Shown here piece by piece: positions 51,256 through 54,882 of a stretch of 54,882 bases of DNA. The first letter of the stretch is position 1. Every line of letters begins with the position of its first letter. Below the pieces are notes generated by a model. It had not been told where the DNA came from and ran no database searches. It was given only the letters and a program-made list of their open reading frames with translations. A program made the position numbers and the translations under genes. The DNA comes from Nonomuraea cypriaca. GTDB lineage: Bacteria; Actinomycetota; Actinomycetes; Streptosporangiales; Streptosporangiaceae. Location: the NCBI RefSeq assembly GCF_015645445.1, contig NZ_JADOGI010000049.1:1-54882 (forward strand), read 5' to 3'.

Positions 51256-52790
51256 CTCGCATCGCCATCCGGCGCGCGCTGATCGCTGTTTACGACAAGT
51301 CCGGGCTCGAGGAGCTGGCCAGGGCCCTCGACGGCGCGGGGGTGGAGATCGTCTCGACCGGTGGCACGGCCGCCGCGATCTCGTCGTACGGGATCCCGGT
51401 GACCAAGGTCGAGCAGCTGACCGGCTTCCCGGAGTGCCTCGACGGCCGGGTCAAGACGCTGCACCCGCGCGTGCACGCCGGACTGCTGGCCGACGTCACC
51501 AAGCCGCACCACGTGGCCCAGCTGGACGAGCTGGAGATCGACCCGTTCCAGCTGGTCGTGGTCAACCTCTACCCGTTCCAGGAGACGGTGGCCTCCGGCG
51601 CCTCCGACGAGGAGTGCGTCGAGCAGATCGACATCGGCGGTCCCGCCATGATCCGGGGCGCCGCGAAGAACCACAACACCTGCGCCGTCGTGGTCAACCC
51701 CGGCTTCTACGGCGACGTGCTCACCGCACTGGCCGAGGGCGGCTTCACGCTGACCGAGCGCAGGCACCTCGCGGGCATCGCGTACGCGCACACGGCCTCA
51801 TACGACGTCGCCGTGGCCAACTGGTTCGCGGGGACGGCCGGGGGCGACGAGTTCCCTTCGTTCACCGGCGCCACGTACGAGCGCGAGGCCACCCTGCGCT
51901 ACGGCGAGAACCCGCACCAGCGCGCCGCCCTCTACACGGCCGGCCAGGGCGGTCTGGCGGGTGCCGAGCAGTTGCACGGCAAGGAGATGTCGTACAACAA
52001 CTACCTCGACTCCGACGCCGCCTGGCGCGCGGCGTGGGACTTCGCCGAGCCCTGCGTGGCCGTCATCAAGCACCAGAACCCATGCGGCATCGCGATCGGC
52101 TCAGACGTGGCCGACGCGCATCGCAAGGCGCACGCGTGCGACCCCGTGTCGGCGTACGGTGGCGTGATCGCCGTCAACCGCGCGGTCACGGCCGAGCTGG
52201 CCAGGCAGATCTACGACGTGTTCACCGAGGTCGTCATCGCCCCCGCCTATGACGCGGAGGCGCTGGAGGTGCTGCGCGGGAAGAAGAACCTGCGCCTGCT
52301 GCTCTGCCCGCAGGGCCCGGCCGAGCCGACCGAGTTCCGCAAGATCAACGGCGGCCTCCTCGTACAGACCGTCGACCGCGTGGACGCGCCCGGCGACGCG
52401 GCGGCGCAGTGGGAGCTCAAGACGGGCGAGCCCGCCTCACCGGAGCTGCTGGCCGACCTGGAGTTCGCCTGGCGCGCCTGCCGCTCGGTCAAGTCCAACG
52501 CCGTCCTCCTGGCCAGTGGCAAGGCGACGGTGGGCGTCGGCATGGGCCAGGTCAACCGGGTCGACTCGTGCCGCCTCGCGGTCACCAGGGCGGGCGAGCG
52601 GGTGGCCGGTTCCGTGGCGGCGTCGGACGCGTTCTTCCCGTTCGCTGACGGGGCGCAGGTGCTGATCGACGCGGGCGTACGCGCGATCGTCGAGCCCGGC
52701 GGCTCCATCCGGGACCAGGAGGTCATCGAGGCGGCCGAGAAGGCCGGTATCACCCTGTACTTCACCGGCACCCGCCACTTCTTCCACTGA
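51252..52790 (+). CDS. purH: Bifunctional AICAR transformylase/IMP cyclohydrolase
   Basis: The 512-residue enzyme carries out the last two steps of IMP synthesis. The N-terminal MGS-like cyclohydrolase domain starts [19 protein letters not shown], with STGGTAAAI and [12 protein letters not shown]. The C-terminal transformylase domain has [21 protein letters not shown] and DAFFPFADG, with the expected end GTRHFFH. GGAGGGG lies seven bases before the GTG at 51252, which overlaps the purN stop by four bases. Confidence 0.97.
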   Translation: MTRIAIRRALIAVYDKSGLEELARALDGAGVEIVSTGGTAAAISSYGIPVTKVEQLTGFPECLDGRVKTLHPRVHAGLLADVTKPHHVAQLDELEIDPFQLVVVNLYPFQETVASGASDEECVEQIDIGGPAMIRGAAKNHNTCAVVVNPGFYGDVLTALAEGGFTLTERRHLAGIAYAHTASYDVAVANWFAGTAGGDEFPSFTGATYEREATLRYGENPHQRAALYTAGQGGLAGAEQLHGKEMSYNNYLDSDAAWRAAWDFAEPCVAVIKHQNPCGIAIGSDVADAHRKAHACDPVSAYGGVIAVNRAVTAELARQIYDVFTEVVIAPAYDAEALEVLRGKKNLRLLLCPQGPAEPTEFRKINGGLLVQTVDRVDAPGDAAAQWELKTGEPASPELLADLEFAWRACRSVKSNAVLLASGKATVGVGMGQVNRVDSCRLAVTRAGERVAGSVAASDAFFPFADGAQVLIDAGVRAIVEPGGSIRDQEVIEAAEKAGITLYFTGTRHFFH

Positions 52791-52806
52791 TCGTCCACCG
52801 GCCAAC

Positions 52807-52844
52807 CCCAAAAGGCGACATGATCGTTTATGTCGTCTTTTGGG
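52807..52844. terminator. Terminator after purH
   Basis: A 15-pair stem (52807-52821 with 52830-52844, one G-U pair in RNA) encloses an eight-base loop 17 bp after the purH stop, followed by CGTTTTGGGG. Confidence 0.82.
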
Positions 52845-52920
52845 CGTTTTGGGGCGAGCACTGACTCTTTCCGGTTAGCCTGATGGCCTTCCCTGCTCCG
52901 CCCAGCCCCGGGAGTCTCCC

Positions 52921-53097
52921 TTGCTCGACGTGATCCTGCAGGCGTTCGTCACCCTGAACGGCTTCTCCTCCAGCCCCTTCGTTCTCGTGATCGTCGCCTT
53001 CATCGGCGCCTATCTCGGCAGCCGCGTCGTCGAGGTCATCCCACTCACCCGCCGGATCATCGAGCGCCGCGAAGCCCAGGCCGCCGAACGCGACTAG
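52921..53097 (+). CDS. Small membrane protein, 58 residues
   Basis: This short gene begins with TTG at 52921, seven bases after GGGAG, and ends with TAG at 53095-53097. The protein has an N-terminal stretch LDVILQAFVTLNGF, one strong hydrophobic helix (about 19-37: PFVLVIVAFIGAYLGSRVV) and a charged C-terminus (RRIIERREAQAAERD). No family recognised. Its stop shares the palindrome CTAG with the stop of the convergent cupin gene. The ribosome site, membrane helix and codon use support it being real. Confidence 0.6.
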   Translation: MLDVILQAFVTLNGFSSSPFVLVIVAFIGAYLGSRVVEVIPLTRRIIERREAQAAERD

Positions 53098-53450
53098 CTG
53101 CCGGCCGCCGAGGACGATCCGTACTGCCCGGTCTCCGGGCGCTCGATCATCAGGGCATGCGCGGCGCGCGCGGCCACGGGCCGATGCCTGGTGCCCCTGG
53201 GCACGACGAACAACTCACCCGCGGACAGCGTGACCGGTTCGCGACCGTCCAGTTCGATGCGGAAGCTCCCGTCCCAGCACAGGAAGAGCTCGTCCTCATC
53301 ATGCTCGTGCCAGGGGAACTCGCCCTCGAACCGGGCGATCCGAACCACTGTGTCGTTCGCCGTGACCAGATCACGCTGCTGAAAGGGGCCGGGCAAGGTC
53401 TGGATGACCTTCTCGATCGACACCGGACCTGTCTCGTGTGTAGTCGTCAT
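53094..53450 (-). CDS. Single-domain cupin protein
   Basis: A 118-residue beta-barrel protein of the Cupin_2 type. The metal motif is PWHEHDEDELFLCWDG (two His and a Glu) and the second motif is PRGTRHRPVA. It could be an isomerase, dioxygenase or sensor; nothing narrows this. I chose the ATG at 53448-53450, with GGAG nine bases upstream. A TTG at 53490-53492 is 14 codons longer with poorer spacing. Confidence 0.82.
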   Translation of the reverse strand: MTTTHETGPVSIEKVIQTLPGPFQQRDLVTANDTVVRIARFEGEFPWHEHDEDELFLCWDGSFRIELDGREPVTLSAGELFVVPRGTRHRPVAARAAHALMIERPETGQYGSSSAAGS

Positions 53451-53514
53451 GGGCCCATGCTCCAGGTGCGACAAGACGTCATCCAGGGCCAATCTCCGGT
53501 TATTGGCATGCGGT

Positions 53515-54612
53515 TCAGCCGTTCGCTGTGATCGCTAGCCAGGCCAGGTTGGCTGCTCCGGCCAGGGATGCGTGGACGCCGAGCGTGCTCTGTCTGACCT
53601 GCACCGCTCGTACGAAGGCCAGCCCGGCCACGTCGTCGAGGGCTCGTTCCAAGGGCTCGAACAGGACCTTGCCCGCGGCGGACACCCCGCCTCCGATGAC
53701 CACGGTCGTGACCTCAGCGGCGGCCGCGGTCGAGGCGATCATGCCCGCCAGCGCCCTGGCCCCTCGCTCGAACGCCGCCACGGCAACCGGATCCCCAGCC
53801 GCGGCATCCCGCGCCAGCGCCCGGGCATCAGCCTTCTCACCGTTATGCTTCACCGTCGTGCCGGCCCCCAGGCCCGCATCTCCGGCCTTCCCGCTCGCAC
53901 CTTCGGCCCTCAAACTCGCATCTCCGGCCCGCCCGTCCGCGCCTTCGGCTTGCCCGTCCATCGCCTCAGTGCCGCTGACCGCCCGGCCGGATCCTGCGGA
54001 GTTCCCTGTCGGGTCGGTGGGATCCTCATGGGGAGACCAGCCATGCTCCAACGCCCAGCGCGCGAGGTTGGGGCCGCTGGAGTAGCGCTCCACGCATCCG
54101 CGCCCGCCGCATTCGCACCGTTCGCCGTTGGGGTCGATGCTCATATGGCCCACATGTCCGGCGTTCCCGGTCGGCCCGAGGAGTGGCGCGCCGTCGATCA
54201 CCAGGCCCCCGCCGATCCCTGTGGACACGACAATGCCGAGTAGCGATGTGCTGCCGCGCCCGGCGCCCAGCCAGTGCTCCCCGAGCGCGAAGCACTGGGC
54301 GTCGCCGGCCAGCACGGTGGGCAGCCCCGTCAGCTTCCGTACTTCCTCACGCAGCGGGAACCCGCGCCAGCTGGGCATGTTGACCGGGCTCACGGTGCCG
54401 GTGGCGAGATCCAGCGGACCCGCGCAGCCGATCCCGGCCGCCTCAGGCAGAGGGCCGCCGTTCATCACCTCCGCGATGAGGCCCGCCAGGGCGGACATGA
54501 CCTCCGTACGCGGCGTCGGCCGGGTAGCGGAGCGCAGCATGGAACCGGCCTCGTCCACCAGCGCGGCGGCGAGCTTGGTCCCTCCGATGTCAATCGCGAG
54601 TACGCAGGTCAT
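53515..54612 (-). CDS. ROK-family sugar kinase
   Basis: The 365-residue protein starts CVLAIDIGGTKLAAALVDEA (ATP motif DIGGTK at 8-13). It has GCAGPLDLATGTVSPVNMP, STGIGGGLVIDG, and the ROK zinc site CECGGRGCVERYSSG. A glucokinase or N-acyl-hexosamine kinase role is likely. About 60 residues (roughly 195-255) between the zinc site and the C-terminal domain are a Gly/Ala/Glu-rich insertion with a 14-residue repeat. The ATG at 54610-54612 overlaps the upstream stop as TGATG and lacks a ribosome site of its own, so it depends on coupling. Confidence 0.88.
   Translation of the reverse strand: MTCVLAIDIGGTKLAAALVDEAGSMLRSATRPTPRTEVMSALAGLIAEVMNGGPLPEAAGIGCAGPLDLATGTVSPVNMPSWRGFPLREEVRKLTGLPTVLAGDAQCFALGEHWLGAGRGSTSLLGIVVSTGIGGGLVIDGAPLLGPTGNAGHVGHMSIDPNGERCECGGRGCVERYSSGPNLARWALEHGWSPHEDPTDPTGNSAGSGRAVSGTEAMDGQAEGADGRAGDASLRAEGASGKAGDAGLGAGTTVKHNGEKADARALARDAAAGDPVAVAAFERGARALAGMIASTAAAAEVTTVVIGGGVSAAGKVLFEPLERALDDVAGLAFVRAVQVRQSTLGVHASLAGAANLAWLAITANG
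53876..53959. repeat. 42-bp in-frame repeat inside the ROK kinase
   Basis: Two copies of a 42-bp unit start at 53876 and 53918. They encode the 14-residue repeat AEGADGRAGDASLR / AEGASGKAGDAGLG. Further weak copies flank it. Confidence 0.78.
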
Positions 54613-54882
54613 CAATGTTTGTGGTGGTTGTCGGGCTGGCGGGGGTCGCCAGGGTGCTCCAGGCCGGGGACGAGTCGTACCTTCATGGCGCGCATCTCGT
54701 CCAGCCACCGCGCGAAGGCCTGCCGCCGTGCGGCCTCGATGAGTCGAACGTCATGGTGGGTCGCTCCGAGCGAGTGAAGGGACGGTTGCCGAGCGGTGGC
54801 GCTCTCGGGCACGGGCTGCTGGGTAGCGCCCTCAGGCACGGCGGTGCTCTCAGGCACAGGCTCCTCGGCGGTGCTCTCAGGG
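54612..54882 (-). CDS. C-terminal part of an unassigned protein
   Basis: The frame is open to the window edge, so the start is missing. The visible 90 residues have a Pro/Glu/Ser/Thr-rich repeat (PVPESTA, VPEGATQQ, PVPESATA), then a conserved-looking end: RLIEAARRQAFARWLDEMRA and RLVPGLEHPGDPRQPDNHHK. This ending is one I associate with actinobacterial proteins encoded next to ROK kinases, but I cannot name the family. The stop overlaps the kinase start. Confidence 0.65.
   Translation of the reverse strand, partial: PESTAEEPVPESTAVPEGATQQPVPESATARQPSLHSLGATHHDVRLIEAARRQAFARWLDEMRAMKVRLVPGLEHPGDPRQPDNHHKH

Noticed and set aside
54612..54882. GTG at 54855-54857 as the gene start
   Set aside because: The frame stays open upstream to the window edge through the same Pro/Glu/Ser/Thr repeat, so the gene most likely begins outside the window.

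Overview
The window is chromosomal DNA of a high-GC actinomycete. Genes are GC-rich in third positions, GTG and TTG starts are common, a WhiB regulator is present, and the block sucC-sucD-DUF6350-purN-purH is an actinobacterial arrangement. A member of the Streptosporangiales (Nonomuraea-like) is my best guess from style only. I saw no rRNA, tRNA or CRISPR array.

Region 1 (about 1-26,800) is a cell-surface glycan locus. On the minus strand, an acyl module (acyl carrier protein, short-chain reductase, AMP-forming ligase, LuxE-type acyl-protein synthetase, LuxC-type acyl reductase) runs into a GT-C-like membrane protein, a GT2-GtrA glycosyltransferase and a methyltransferase. In the middle, a complete set of pseudaminic acid enzymes (PseB, C, H, G, I, F) is split over three small transcription units. 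Around it lie three large glycosyltransferases, one fused to a TagF-like glycerophosphotransferase, plus a GT4 enzyme, a CDP-alcohol phosphatidyltransferase, a sulfotransferase, a methyltransferase-like coiled-coil protein and an unassigned 316-residue protein. My reading is that the locus makes a nonulosonic-acid-containing wall polymer or glycolipid, with an acyl-derived or aldehyde-derived substituent supplied by the Lux-type module.

Region 2 (26,867-31,296) is a coxS-coxL-coxM-coxG molybdenum hydroxylase operon of the form II type. Region 3 (31,368-35,221) is an envelope-stress module: a PspC/LiaF-like membrane protein facing a PspC-domain histidine kinase and its LuxR-type response regulator. 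Region 4 holds pcrA, a PIG-L deacetylase, an orphan VapB antitoxin with a clear palindromic operator, a CPBP protease and an IS607-type element (serine recombinase plus TnpB). Region 5 (42,090-54,882) is mostly core: whiB-like, a lipoprotein metallopeptidase, galE, a secreted protein, sucCD, DUF6350, purN, purH, small membrane proteins, a cupin, a ROK kinase and the end of one more gene.

The most unusual feature is a recurrent pattern: at least five genes have their last codons and stop codon tandemly reiterated in 20-40 bp units just past the gene. At the luxE-luxC junction this has turned one TGATG stop/start overlap into a relay of three, with two mini-ORFs between the enzymes. Several other minisatellites lie inside genes or between them.
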